A stretch of 64,000 bases of DNA, taken from contig CBFIFP010000001.1 in NCBI GenBank assembly GCA_965661945.1, positions 992,001 through 1,056,000 on the forward strand, in the 5' to 3' direction. Both the position numbers and the translations under genes were made by a program. Positions 18,945 to 29,100 of the stretch are shown in pieces (the first letter of the stretch is position 1; each line of letters starts with the position of its first letter). The DNA is from JAJRPT01 sp965661945 (GTDB lineage: Bacteria; Bacteroidota; Ignavibacteria; Kapaibacteriales; UBA2268). The notes under the pieces are model-generated. The model was not told the DNA's origin, did not search any database, and saw only the letters and a list, made by a program, of their open reading frames with translations.

Positions 18945-19788
18945 TTATGTTGAATCTTTCTTTGACTTGAAATCCGTTTTTTGCTGCTTCTATTTTTGCA
19001 GCTTGGGTGTATGCGTCGTGTTCGAAAAATATTGTCCAGTTGTCTTCGTAAGCCATTGGTAAATATCGCTGTTTTTCTTCTAATACTGTCAATGGAAAGT
19101 TGTCGTAGCCCATAAAGTAAGGTGCGAGAATGTGTGCTGATGTTGGGCATAAGTCCGTGATGTATAGTAATGTTTCTTTGTCATCGTAGATTTTCACCAT
19201 TTGCATTCCTTTTGTGTGTCCGTCGATTGGGATTACGTCAATATTTGGGAATAGTGTTCCTTCGCCGCCGATTAAGTTTAAGCGGTTGTGGTTTAGCAGT
19301 GGCACGTAATTATCTGGAATAAATGAAGCTCGGTCTTTTGGTGTTGGGTTCATTGCCCATTTGTATTGCTCTTCTTGGACGTAATATTCTGCGTTTTTGA
19401 ATGTTGGTAGCAGTTCGCCATTTTCCATTTTTGTGGCACCGCCAACGTGGTCGAAGTGCAGGTGCGTTAGGATTACATCTGTTATATCATCGGGATTGTA
19501 ACCATAAGATTTTAAAGCACGTTCCACGTTTGATTCTTCTCTGTTGATTTTATAAATATCGCCAAATTTATCATCAAATTTATTGCCGATGCCTGTATCG
19601 ATTAAAATTTTTTTGCCATTGCCCTCTAAAATCAGCAATCTAGTGGTCATATTAATTCTGTTTCTTTCGTCTGCTGGGGTGTAAGTTCTTTCCCAGAGTG
19701 GCTTTGGGATAACGCCGAACATTGCTCCTCCGTCAAGGGCAAAAGTTGTCATTTCGATTACTTTTATCTTATATCCGCCTATATTCAT
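18937..19788 (-). CDS. Metallo-beta-lactamase-fold hydrolase
   Basis: A 283-residue MBL-fold protein with H109-L-H111-F-D113-H114, a later GHTKGMQ histidine motif (about residue 195) and a C-terminal FFEHDAY His. It resembles quorum-quenching lactonase-like/COG0491 hydrolases in layout, but substrate cannot be read from sequence. GGAGG lies before the ATG. Base composition is richer in GC than its neighbours. Forms a two-gene unit with the Rieske protein. Confidence 0.85.
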   Translation of the reverse strand: MNIGGYKIKVIEMTTFALDGGAMFGVIPKPLWERTYTPADERNRINMTTRLLILEGNGKKILIDTGIGNKFDDKFGDIYKINREESNVERALKSYGYNPDDITDVILTHLHFDHVGGATKMENGELLPTFKNAEYYVQEEQYKWAMNPTPKDRASFIPDNYVPLLNHNRLNLIGGEGTLFPNIDVIPIDGHTKGMQMVKIYDDKETLLYITDLCPTSAHILAPYFMGYDNFPLTVLEEKQRYLPMAYEDNWTIFFEHDAYTQAAKIEAAKNGFQVKERFNIND

Positions 19789-19889
19789 TATTTTTCCTCC
19801 ATTTCCAATTTTATTACTTTTAAAACGTGATTACCTTATTAAAAATACAAAATTAAAAAATTTATTAGCAAATCTATAATAAAGGTTAT

Positions 19890-21005
19890 ATGTCGAGAAG
19901 AATAATTATTGTGATTATTTCAATTGTGGTGCTGGTGGCGAGTGTTTTAATTGGATATTCTATTTCTTCATCTAAAAAAGAAGTTAAAAAGAAAGAGGCA
20001 GTTGAGAAGGTTAAGTATGTGAATACTATTAATGCGACATATAGTACATATAGTTCTGAAATATCTGCACTTGGGCGAGTTAATTCTTTTGATAAGGTTG
20101 ATTTGTTTTCGGAGGTGCAAGGGACATTGATTGATTTGCCGAAGAAGTTTAAGGTTGGAACTTCTTACGCAAAAGGTGATTTGATTATTGAGGTTGATTC
20201 TGAAACTACGGAGTTGGAGTTGAAGTCGGCGAAAAGTCGCTTTCATAGTTTGCTTACTTCCTTAATGCCTGATATTAAAAATGATTACAAGAAGTTTTTT
20301 GATTTATGGCTGAAATATTTAGATGAGTTTGGAATTGAAAAGGATATTAAGGAATTGCCGGAATATGATGATAAATTGAAATTCTTTTTGTCGAGTAAGA
20401 ATGTTTTTACTACTTTTTATGAAATTAAGAATCTTGAGGTAATGCTTCATAAATATAAGATTTACGCTCCTTTTAGTGGGGTGATTACCGAGAGTATGAT
20501 TGATAAGGGTGGGCTTGTTCGTCCTGGGCAGAAACTTGGGCAGATTGCTTCTACTAATTCATTTGAGTTGGAGTTGTCGGTTGATGTAAATGATTTGAAT
20601 ATGATTAAGTTAGGTGATGCGGTTGAGATATTTAGTGAGAATGGGGATAGTTTAACTTCTGGCAGGATTTCAAGGATTGCCGGAAATATTGATATTAATA
20701 CGCAAACGATTAAGGTTTTTGTGCAGTTTAACTCTGCTAAGGTGAAAGATGGTATGTATTTGCGAGGAGTAGTGGGTGGGAATGAAATTACTGATGTGGT
20801 AGAAGTGAACCGCTCCGCAATCGTAAATAATAGGTTTATTTATTACATAGATAATGAAACGCTGAATAAAAAAGAGATTGATATTGTCCGCTTAAATGCT
20901 AAGTTTGCGTATATCAAAGGAGTTGAAGCAAATACCGAAATTATAAACGAGCCAATCGCAAATGTGCAACTTGGTATGAAGATTAGGAGTGCTAAGGAGT
21001 TGTGA
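19890..21005 (+). CDS. RND/HlyD-type periplasmic adaptor
   Basis: A 371-residue membrane fusion protein. An N-terminal signal-anchor (about 5-25), the first half of a lipoyl/barrel-sandwich domain (about 55-115), a short helical hairpin (about 110-155), the closing half (YAPFSGVI near 195) and a beta-barrel (about 220-290) are recognisable. Such proteins bridge an inner-membrane pump and an outer-membrane channel. The RND pump it may serve lies about 5 kb downstream with unrelated genes between. AAAGG precedes the ATG. Confidence 0.82.
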   Translation: MSRRIIIVIISIVVLVASVLIGYSISSSKKEVKKKEAVEKVKYVNTINATYSTYSSEISALGRVNSFDKVDLFSEVQGTLIDLPKKFKVGTSYAKGDLIIEVDSETTELELKSAKSRFHSLLTSLMPDIKNDYKKFFDLWLKYLDEFGIEKDIKELPEYDDKLKFFLSSKNVFTTFYEIKNLEVMLHKYKIYAPFSGVITESMIDKGGLVRPGQKLGQIASTNSFELELSVDVNDLNMIKLGDAVEIFSENGDSLTSGRISRIAGNIDINTQTIKVFVQFNSAKVKDGMYLRGVVGGNEITDVVEVNRSAIVNNRFIYYIDNETLNKKEIDIVRLNAKFAYIKGVEANTEIINEPIANVQLGMKIRSAKEL

Positions 21006-21046
21006 TGGGGGGGATTATGCAATAATTTATAAAATTTAGGACTATC

Positions 21047-21106
21047 GAATGTCCCAGTTGCTGGCAGATGGGCTACAATTGGTTTAGGTATGGTTTGGGG
21101 CATTAG
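21047..21106 (+). pseudogene. 3'-terminal remnant of a TonB-receptor gene
   Basis: These 60 bases match the last 61 bases of the TonB receptor gene (23721-23781) with a few substitutions and one deleted base, up to the shared TATGGTTTGGGG-stop end. The match is too long and positioned too exactly at a gene end to be chance. It lies 40 bp after the adaptor gene, so a related receptor or outer-membrane gene probably once followed the adaptor and was lost. Confidence 0.75.
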
Positions 21107-21145
21107 GTGTGAGAGGAAAATATAAATTAAAAAATAATATTTAGA

Positions 21146-21559
21146 TTATTTTATTAATTCCCAAAACTCTTTAGCTGAAATAATTTTTGTTTCCTTAAAT
21201 GTTTTTAAATCGAAATCATTAAAATTTCCCGTTATCAAAAAATCTGCATTTGAAATATCTGCTAAGTCTAAGAATTTATTATCTGACTTATCTTTTAATA
21301 TATCATAATTCTGTTTTGGCTCAAAAAATATAGAATATTTAGTAATAAAATTTAATAATTGATTAGCATTTTCTTTAAAATTTGAATAATTTAAAAATTT
21401 TTTCCTATTCAATATTTCAAAATATTCGTTATAAACATCCATAGATAAACAAAGATTAACTTTATAATTTAATACAAGTTCATATACAATTTTTGAAGGA
21501 TAAGAATTAGATATTATAGAAGAAACTAGAATGTTTGTATCAAGAATGATTTTTTTCAT
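21146..21559 (-). CDS. PIN-domain toxin of a type II toxin-antitoxin pair
   Basis: A 137-residue PIN-family predicted ribonuclease (COG1569 type). Acidic residues D7, E45, D98 and D115, and the block ADFLITGNFNDF, match the PIN metal site. The gene overlaps the upstream antitoxin gene by 20 bp, the usual order for this class. Expected role: RNA cleavage when unbound by antitoxin. Confidence 0.82.
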   Translation of the reverse strand: MKKIILDTNILVSSIISNSYPSKIVYELVLNYKVNLCLSMDVYNEYFEILNRKKFLNYSNFKENANQLLNFITKYSIFFEPKQNYDILKDKSDNKFLDLADISNADFLITGNFNDFDLKTFKETKIISAKEFWELIK

Positions 21560-21767
21560 CTCTTAATTGCTTAATTTCATAATTAATTTCTTCTTCAGTA
21601 AGTTTATCTAAACCAACATTTTTAGCAATTTTTAAGCAGTTTTTTAACGCAATTTTTGCATTTTCTGCATCTATCCGCTTAACTAATTCCGAAAAATCGA
21701 TTTTATTTGAATCAAGGTTATAATTTTTAAAATCTTTATCAGATATATTTACTTCAAGTGTAAGCAT
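21540..21767 (-). CDS. Antitoxin of the PIN toxin pair
   Basis: A 75-residue small protein with a short N-terminal beta segment and a helical, charged C-terminal half ending EEEINYEIKQLRDEKN, typical of toxin-wrapping antitoxin tails. AGGAA precedes the ATG. It is assigned as antitoxin mainly by its position directly upstream of and overlapping the PIN gene. The family is not recognised precisely. Confidence 0.68.
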   Translation of the reverse strand: MLTLEVNISDKDFKNYNLDSNKIDFSELVKRIDAENAKIALKNCLKIAKNVGLDKLTEEEINYEIKQLRDEKNHS

Positions 21768-21861
21768 AAAATTTCCTATTTTCTTAATATTAACGAAAAA
21801 TATTTCTGTTTATTTTATTTTCCTTATTTTTGCGACTTTAATAATTGAAATTTGGGAATAA

Positions 21862-23781
21862 ATGATTTTATATTTGGTGTTGATGTTTAATTTGGCGATT
21901 TCGCAAGGGGAGAGTTCAACGGAAGAGGTAATCGTTACTGGGCAAAGGGTTAGTTATTCTTTGGAAAATTCGGCGATTAATGTGAAAGTAATTGATAGCA
22001 AAGAGATTGAGAAATTAGCTATTCAGAGTATTTCGGATATTTTGGAGTTGTCTTCTGGCTTGGATGTGAGGAATAGAGGGAAGTCTGGCACGCAATCGGA
22101 TATTTCTATCAGAGGTGGACATTTTAATCAAACGCTGATTATGCTTGATGGTGTGCCGATTTCTGACCCCCACACTGGGCATCATAGTATGAATTTGACG
22201 ATTAATAAGGAAGTGATTGATAGGATTGAGATTATAAAGGGTGGCGGCTCGAAAAGTGCAGGGATTAACTCTTTTGCGGGTGTTGTGAATATTATCACTA
22301 AGCGAGAGGTTGAGAATAAAGTTAGTGTTGACTTGCAAGGTGGGGAGTTCGGTTTTTATAATATGGGTTTGACTTTAACAAATAAGTATAATAATCTAAA
22401 TTCGATATTTTATCTAAATAAAGATGGTTCTAATGGTTTCACGACAAATACTGACCATCAGACATTTACTATGGGCTTGAAATCTTCATATTTATTTGAT
22501 AATAGCAACTATTTAAGTTTCGATTTATCGGTTGCGGATAGGCAGTTCGGTGCTAATAGTTATTATTCGGCGAGTTTTCCTAATCAATTTGAAACTACTA
22601 AAACTTTAAATACAAGCATTAAAGGTAAGTTTGGTAAGAAGTTAGTTTTTACTCCATCGGTATATTATAGAACTAATTATGATAGATTTGAACTATATAG
22701 AAGTTTCAATGGTGCGGCGGATTGGTATCAAGACCATAATTATCATTTGTCGGGAATATTAGGAACAAATGGGAATTTGAGTTATAAGTCAGGAATTGGC
22801 GTTAGTTCCTTTGGATATGAGGTAAGAAGGGAGAATATTTACTCAACTGTTTTGGGTGAAAATCTTAATTCTCCTGTTGATAATTTTATTGATGATACTG
22901 ATTTTACCAAGCAAAAAGATAGATTGAATACTACGTTTTTCATAGAAAATGCTTATTCGAATGATAAGATTGTTTTGAATACTGGCTTGTCAGTGTTTAA
23001 TAATTCGGATTTTGGGACGTATTTTAACCCAGGGGTTGATTTTGCTTATAAGATAAACAAGCAGAATAAGGTGTTGATTAATTTGAACCGAAGCGTTAGG
23101 ATACCAACTTTTACGGAAATTTATTATACAGGACCAACTAATATTGGTAATATCAATTTAAAGCCAGAAGTTGCAAATAATTATGAAATTGGATATAATT
23201 ATTTTAATGATAAGATACGCTTTAATTCGGGTGTATTTGTAAGGCAAGGTGAGAGTCTAATTGATTGGAATAGACCAAATGATACAACAGTATGGCAAAC
23301 TAATAACTTAACAAATATTAACTTTTATGGAATAGAAGGAGATTTTACTTATAATATTAATTTAGATATTAATAATATAAAATTATATACGATAAAATTT
23401 GGCGGTCTGGTGATGCAATCGGATATGAAGGAAAGCGGTTTCGACTCCTATTACGTTTTAGACCATTTGAATTATAAGTTTAATTTACTTGCGATATTTA
23501 AGATTTTCAATAAATTAGATATTACTTATGATATGAGTTACCAAAAGCGAAATGGCAATTTTCAATTAGTTACTGTTGGCTCGCAAGTTATGAGCGAATA
23601 TGATGCGTTTTTGATGAGTAATATTAAGTTGAATTACAACCTCAAAGAATTAACCACGCAAGATATTGATTTTTATGTAGATATAACTAATTTATTTGAT
23701 GAATCCTATTTCGACTTAGCGAATGTCCCAGTTGCTGGTAGATGGATTACGGTTGGGTTTAGGTATGGTTTGGGGTATTAG
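21862..23781 (+). CDS. TonB-dependent outer-membrane receptor
   Basis: A 639-residue BtuB-like receptor. A signal peptide (about 1-15), a plug domain (about 25-135 with RGGHFNQTLIMLDGVPI and VVNIITKR) and a long beta-barrel ending in a C-terminal aromatic strand are visible. It imports a large or scarce ligand using TonB energy. The ligand is not identifiable, though size and plug resemble cobalamin-type receptors. Its last 61 bases are duplicated at 21047-21106 next to the adaptor gene. Confidence 0.87.
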   Translation: MILYLVLMFNLAISQGESSTEEVIVTGQRVSYSLENSAINVKVIDSKEIEKLAIQSISDILELSSGLDVRNRGKSGTQSDISIRGGHFNQTLIMLDGVPISDPHTGHHSMNLTINKEVIDRIEIIKGGGSKSAGINSFAGVVNIITKREVENKVSVDLQGGEFGFYNMGLTLTNKYNNLNSIFYLNKDGSNGFTTNTDHQTFTMGLKSSYLFDNSNYLSFDLSVADRQFGANSYYSASFPNQFETTKTLNTSIKGKFGKKLVFTPSVYYRTNYDRFELYRSFNGAADWYQDHNYHLSGILGTNGNLSYKSGIGVSSFGYEVRRENIYSTVLGENLNSPVDNFIDDTDFTKQKDRLNTTFFIENAYSNDKIVLNTGLSVFNNSDFGTYFNPGVDFAYKINKQNKVLINLNRSVRIPTFTEIYYTGPTNIGNINLKPEVANNYEIGYNYFNDKIRFNSGVFVRQGESLIDWNRPNDTTVWQTNNLTNINFYGIEGDFTYNINLDINNIKLYTIKFGGLVMQSDMKESGFDSYYVLDHLNYKFNLLAIFKIFNKLDITYDMSYQKRNGNFQLVTVGSQVMSEYDAFLMSNIKLNYNLKELTTQDIDFYVDITNLFDESYFDLANVPVAGRWITVGFRYGLGY

Positions 23782-23802
23782 GGGGTGGACATATTATAAA
23801 AT

Positions 23803-24040
23803 TAATTTTTCATTAATCTATTTGCAGCTTCAACTGCTTCTGGAATCAGTATGTTTTCATTAACAATTCGCTCCAATTCACTTTTCTGTTTCGTTTTAAA
23901 ATTTTGTTCAAATCTGTCAACTCTTTTCTCAAATTGTTGGATTTTGTTTTGTTAAATGTTTTTCTCTTAGTTGCTTTCTAATATATTCAAATTCTACTTT
24001 TTCAATTAAGTCAATATTTTTCAAATCTTTCAAAGGACAT
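23803..24040 (-). pseudogene. Frameshifted remnant of a small helical protein
   Basis: On the minus strand one frame reads IDLIEKVEFEYIRKQLREKH and stops at a TGA, while the overlapping next frame continues with KRVDRFEQNFKTKQKSELER to a stop at 23803. The simplest reading is a one-base shift in a short charged helical gene. No start codon or family is recognised. It lies between the TonB receptor and the TerB/nuclease gene. Confidence 0.4.
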
Positions 24041-24081
24041 TAAAATTTAAGGATTGTCTGTTTCTTGTTATAAAAATGAAT

Positions 24082-25926
24082 TTATTTACTTAACGCTTTA
24101 ATTATCCTTTCTTCGTTAATAACTATATCTCGAAATAATACGTGAGGAAATTCCTCATAATTCGACAATTTAAAAGCCTCATATATTTTTAATAATGTTG
24201 ATGCTGATACTAAAGACAAATTCATTTCAGTATCCATTTCGCAATCATAAATAAAATCATCACTAAACTCTGGTGCAACAAGTAAAATCTTTACAATTCT
24301 TAAATTGTTTTTTAATGCTAAATTTTGATATGATTTGAGTTGTCTAGAAACAGAGCTAAATTTGTTATAGCCCTTTTCTTTAATTGTTTTACATTCAACA
24401 ATAATGATTTCATTTTTACCCAAATTTAGAACAATATCCATAATATCCTTTTGTGTATTTAGTTGATTTTTAAATTTCTCATCTACGTTAAATGCTAATT
24501 CTTTAAAAATGATTTTTGTTAATTCTTCAAATTTAAGACCGAGTTCACTTTCTTTAATAATTATTCCATTTTCTTTTAATAAATTTAAATTCCTAAAAGC
24601 TACATTTTCATAATTTTCTAGATAAAGATTTTCTACGTCTTTGTAATGGTCTAGAATGTTTAGTGTATCGTCACCTCTTTGTTTAATTCCATTTTCTTTA
24701 ATAAATTTCGTTAAGTCGGGTTTTTCTAGTAAATCTAAAATATCTCTTGGCTTAATATTATAGTCTAATAAATAATTTGCGGTTAAAACGAATTCGTCTT
24801 GTAATTCAAATTGCTCTTTCATTTCCTTGTTTAATTTTGGCAATGAAACATTTAATTCGGTCAGCATTTTATCGAAACCATCGAGCGAAATACCAACTTT
24901 TTCATCTTTTTCAACATTTTCAAAATATTCAATTAAGCTAGTTATTTTATCTTCTAAAGTACTACCTCTTAAGTTTTGAATATTTAAACTTTTTTCACAA
25001 AGTTCGTTAAGAGTTTTTTTCTTTTCAGTTAAAGTAAGCCCTTCTTTATAAATATCATTTGATAATAACTCTGTAAAAGAAATTCCTTCTTTAATTATTT
25101 TTTCAATTTTTTGTGTAGAACTTAATTTCCTATCAATATTATGATTTTTGGCTATTTGATTAATTATTGGTTCTCTAAGTAGTTTTAATGTTCTTCGGTA
25201 AAATTTGTCAGCTACTTCTTTTTGTCTTACTTTTCTTAAAAGTCTTACCATTTCGTCTGGGATATAAATTGTGTTATCTTTTTTGGAATAAAATGCAATT
25301 CCTAGGTTTTTAAGATTATTGATCACATCTTGAATATCTACTTTTATTATAGGAAGAATCGAATAATTAATTAACTTAATTTCTTCTTGTGATAATCCTA
25401 ATTGTTTTGCGAGTGTTAAAATAATAGAAAGTTCATCTGAAGTTATTTTAGGTTCTCGATTATTTGCAATATCATTTGAGTATGCTGCACTTAAACAAGC
25501 TTTATATATTTTATAATCTCTTTTTCTTATAGTACTTAATTCAGATTTCTCGTTTTCTAATTCTGAATTGAGGATTTTAATTTTTGTTTTCAAGTTTTTA
25601 ATTTCATTTTCGTATAACCTCGAAAACCAATCTTGTTTAATTATACAATTCCCATCTCTAATTATAATATCAATTAAAATGTCAAGCTGTGAATTTGCTT
25701 CTTGAAATTCACTGCTTATGTGTTCAATAAACTCTAATGATATTAATTCAAATATATTAGAAATGTTTTGATTGTCGACTGTTTTTAGACTTTTGTCTGA
25801 TGAACTCAAAATTTTCTCAATTTCTTTAGCGTTTTTTGGATTTTTTGAGATTATATTGTCAATTATTTTAATAAAAGAATTTTTTTCAAGAGATCCAAGC
25901 TTATCTAATATTTTTACTAATTTCAT
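24082..25926 (-). CDS. TerB-like helical protein with C-terminal PD-(D/E)XK nuclease domain
   Basis: A 614-residue protein I cannot assign to a named family. Residues 1-130 are helical with a coiled-coil segment near 105-135. About 140-195 resembles a TerB-type bundle (NREPKITSDELSIILTLAKQ and LGLSQEEIKLI). The C-terminal region has D497 in DIMDIVL followed by E511-C-K513 and a downstream Q in RQLKSYQ, the core of PD-(D/E)XK nucleases, with E467/E468 as a possible extra ligand. No signal or membrane segment. A single-gene restriction, repair or defence role is possible but inferred. Confidence 0.6.
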   Translation of the reverse strand: MKLVKILDKLGSLEKNSFIKIIDNIISKNPKNAKEIEKILSSSDKSLKTVDNQNISNIFELISLEFIEHISSEFQEANSQLDILIDIIIRDGNCIIKQDWFSRLYENEIKNLKTKIKILNSELENEKSELSTIRKRDYKIYKACLSAAYSNDIANNREPKITSDELSIILTLAKQLGLSQEEIKLINYSILPIIKVDIQDVINNLKNLGIAFYSKKDNTIYIPDEMVRLLRKVRQKEVADKFYRRTLKLLREPIINQIAKNHNIDRKLSSTQKIEKIIKEGISFTELLSNDIYKEGLTLTEKKKTLNELCEKSLNIQNLRGSTLEDKITSLIEYFENVEKDEKVGISLDGFDKMLTELNVSLPKLNKEMKEQFELQDEFVLTANYLLDYNIKPRDILDLLEKPDLTKFIKENGIKQRGDDTLNILDHYKDVENLYLENYENVAFRNLNLLKENGIIIKESELGLKFEELTKIIFKELAFNVDEKFKNQLNTQKDIMDIVLNLGKNEIIIVECKTIKEKGYNKFSSVSRQLKSYQNLALKNNLRIVKILLVAPEFSDDFIYDCEMDTEMNLSLVSASTLLKIYEAFKLSNYEEFPHVLFRDIVINEERIIKALSK

Positions 25927-26125
25927 AATTATTTATTTTTAATGATTGTTTTTCAAAATCGTTTCTAACTTCTTTTTATATTAAAAAATATTTACCAAAA
26001 AACAAAAATAATAAAAAAAACTTTAAAACCACCCTATTAATCCCCAAAATAAAATATTATCACTAAAAATCGTCAATAGAGTTTATTTTATTACATACTT
26101 ATATTCAGAAATTGATACACACTAA

Positions 26126-29100
26126 ATGAAAAACCTTATCACCTTCTTTGTTAAATATCCGATTTGGACTTGGGCGATTAAATTGTTGATTATGGGCTTT
26201 GGGCTTTTGGCTCTGGTTAATCTCAAAAGTTCATTCTTCCCTGAAAGAGAAAGCAAAGCGATTAATGTTAATTTGATTTACCCTGGGGCTTCTCCCGAAG
26301 AAATAGAAAAAGGGGTTATTCAGAAAATTGAAGATAATTTAAAAGGTGTGCAAGGTATTGAGAAGTATGAATCTACTTCAAAAGAAAATTCTGGTGCGGT
26401 GAATATTGAGGTTTTTCAAGAGTATAACACTGATGAAGTTCTGCAAGATGTTAAAAATGCTGTAGATAGGATTAATTCTTTCCCTATTGGACTTGAGCCA
26501 CCTGTAGTTGCAAAAAGACCTCAAATAGAGTTCGCTTTTTCATTTGCTATTTATGGCGATGTGGACTTAAAAACATTGAAACTTGCCGCACAAGATATTG
26601 AAGATGACCTAAGAGAAATACCTGATATATCACAAGTTGAACTATCGGGCTTCCCAGAAGAAGAAATAGTATTGGCAGTAAGTGAAGAAAACCTAAGAAG
26701 ATATAATATAACTTTTGATAGATTGGTTGCTGCAATTAGGACTGCTAATATTGATTTGTCTGCGGGTGCGATTAAGACTGAATCAGAAGAGATATTAATT
26801 AGGTTGGAGAATAAAGAATATTATGCTGAACAAATGCAAGATATTGTAGTGCTTGCAGATAAAGATGGTAGAAAAATTAGAGTTAGAGATATAGGCGAAA
26901 TACGAAATACTTGGGCAGAAAATCCATTAAGGTCATTTGTTAATGATAAGCCCGCAGCATACATAGTTGTAAATAAACTTTATGGCGAGAATATACTTGA
27001 CATCACCGAAAAAGCAAGGGAGTATGTAGAAGAATATAATGAGAATCCAGATAAACCACTTAAAGCTGAAATTATAAATGATGCTTCAGAAAGTTTGAAT
27101 GGTAGGATTGATATGCTTGTCGAGAATGGACTTATTGGTGCATTGCTTGTTATTTTAACATTAACAATATTTATAAATTGGCGACTAGCAATGTGGGTTG
27201 CCTTTTCAATTCCTTTTTGTTTTCTTGGTATGTTTGGGGTAGCCCTTCTGACTGATATAACTATCAATGTAATGTCGCTTTTTGGTTGTATTGTGGTGGT
27301 GGGTATTCTGGTAGATGACGGAATTGTAGTCGCCGAGCAGATTTACCAAAAATACGAGCAAGGTATTTCGCCTTTTAAAGCAGCAATTGAAGGAACAATG
27401 CAAGTTCTTAAATCCGTATTTTTTGCAGTGATAACAACAGTAGTTGCCTTTTTACCTTTTTATTTTATTGATACTCCGGGACCAAAAATTTCAGATATGT
27501 CTTTTGTTGTAATCTTTACATTATTATTTTCTTTATTAGAAGTGATGTTTATTATGCCCACTCACTTAGCGCATTCAAAAGCATTACAAGCAAGAACAAA
27601 AGAACCATTTATATTGAGACAAAAATTTGATGCTGGTTTCCAAAAATTTAAAATTAATATTTATGGAAGAGCTTTAGATTTATTCTTAAAACATAAAATT
27701 GTCCCTATTGTGTTGACTGTAGCTTTTACAATTCTAACAATTTCAGCACTCCAAGGAAAGATTATTAATTTTACATTATTTCCAAGTATTGATAGAGATA
27801 ACTTTGAAATCAATATAGAATTAAATGCAGGGGCTCGAGAAACAGAAACAATGGAAGTTTTGAATAAAATTGAAGATGCTATTAAAGTTATAAATGAAAA
27901 AATTAAAAAAGAACGTGGAATTGAGGAAGATATAATAACAAGAGTTGTTAAAAACTTAGCGGCAACTCGTGGAAATTGGGGAACAACTGATGGTAGCGGT
28001 TCAAACTCCGGATATATCCAAGTGCAGTTGGCTGATGAAAATATTAGAAATAAGCCATCTTTAGAAATTGCCTCAATGGTTCAAAAAGAAGTTGGTCCAA
28101 TTCCGAATATACAAAAAGCAGAATTTGGTGCATCATCATTTTTTGGTAAACCAGTCTCATTTACATTAGTAGGAAGAAATTTGATTGAACTTTCTAAAGC
28201 CAAAGAAGAAATTAAACAAAAAATGGGGAATTATTCAGAACTTAGAGATATCACTGATAATGACCCACAGGGTTACAGAGAGATTCAGATTGATTTAAAA
28301 GAAAAAGCATATTTACTTGGATTAACACCAAATGAAGTTGCTCGCCAAATTCGCCAAGCATTTTTTGGGGAAGAAGTTCAACGCATACAACGCGGTCAAG
28401 ATGAAGTAAAAATCTGGGTAAAATATAATGTCGAAGATAGATCATCATTTGATAATTTTGAAAAAATGAGAATTAGAACTCAAAATGGAGATTCATATCC
28501 TGTAAGTGAATTAATATCATACCAAATAATAAGAGGTCCTGTTCAAATTAACCACACTGATGGAATGAGGCAAATTGCAGTAGAAGCAGAAATAGTAGAT
28601 ACAAAAATTCCAGTACCTGGGTTAATTGCTAAAATTCGTGAAGAGGTTGTAGAAAAAGTACTTGCGAAATATCCAAGTGTAAAAACAATCGCATCGGGTC
28701 AGGAATATAGAGCAAATAAATTCAAAGCTGGAACGGTGTTTATAGCAATAGCTCTAGTAATAATGTTCTTTTTGATTTCGCTTTCATTTCATTCATTCCT
28801 GCAAGCATTCTTAGTTCTAGCACTTGTTCCACTTGGAGTATTCGGAGCAATGTGGGGACACGTCTTCCAAGGTCATTTAATGAGTTTGATGTCGTGGTAT
28901 GGAGTAATTGCCTTAACAGGTATAATAGTAAATGATTCAATAGTTTTGGTTAATCAGTTTAATGATAATGTTCGCGATGGTATGAATTTCTTCGATGCTG
29001 TTAAAGATGCTGCTATATCGAGATTTAGACCTATTATTCTTACAACACTAACAACAGTTTTAGGATTATTACCTTTGCTTTCAGAAACATCAGTTCAAGC

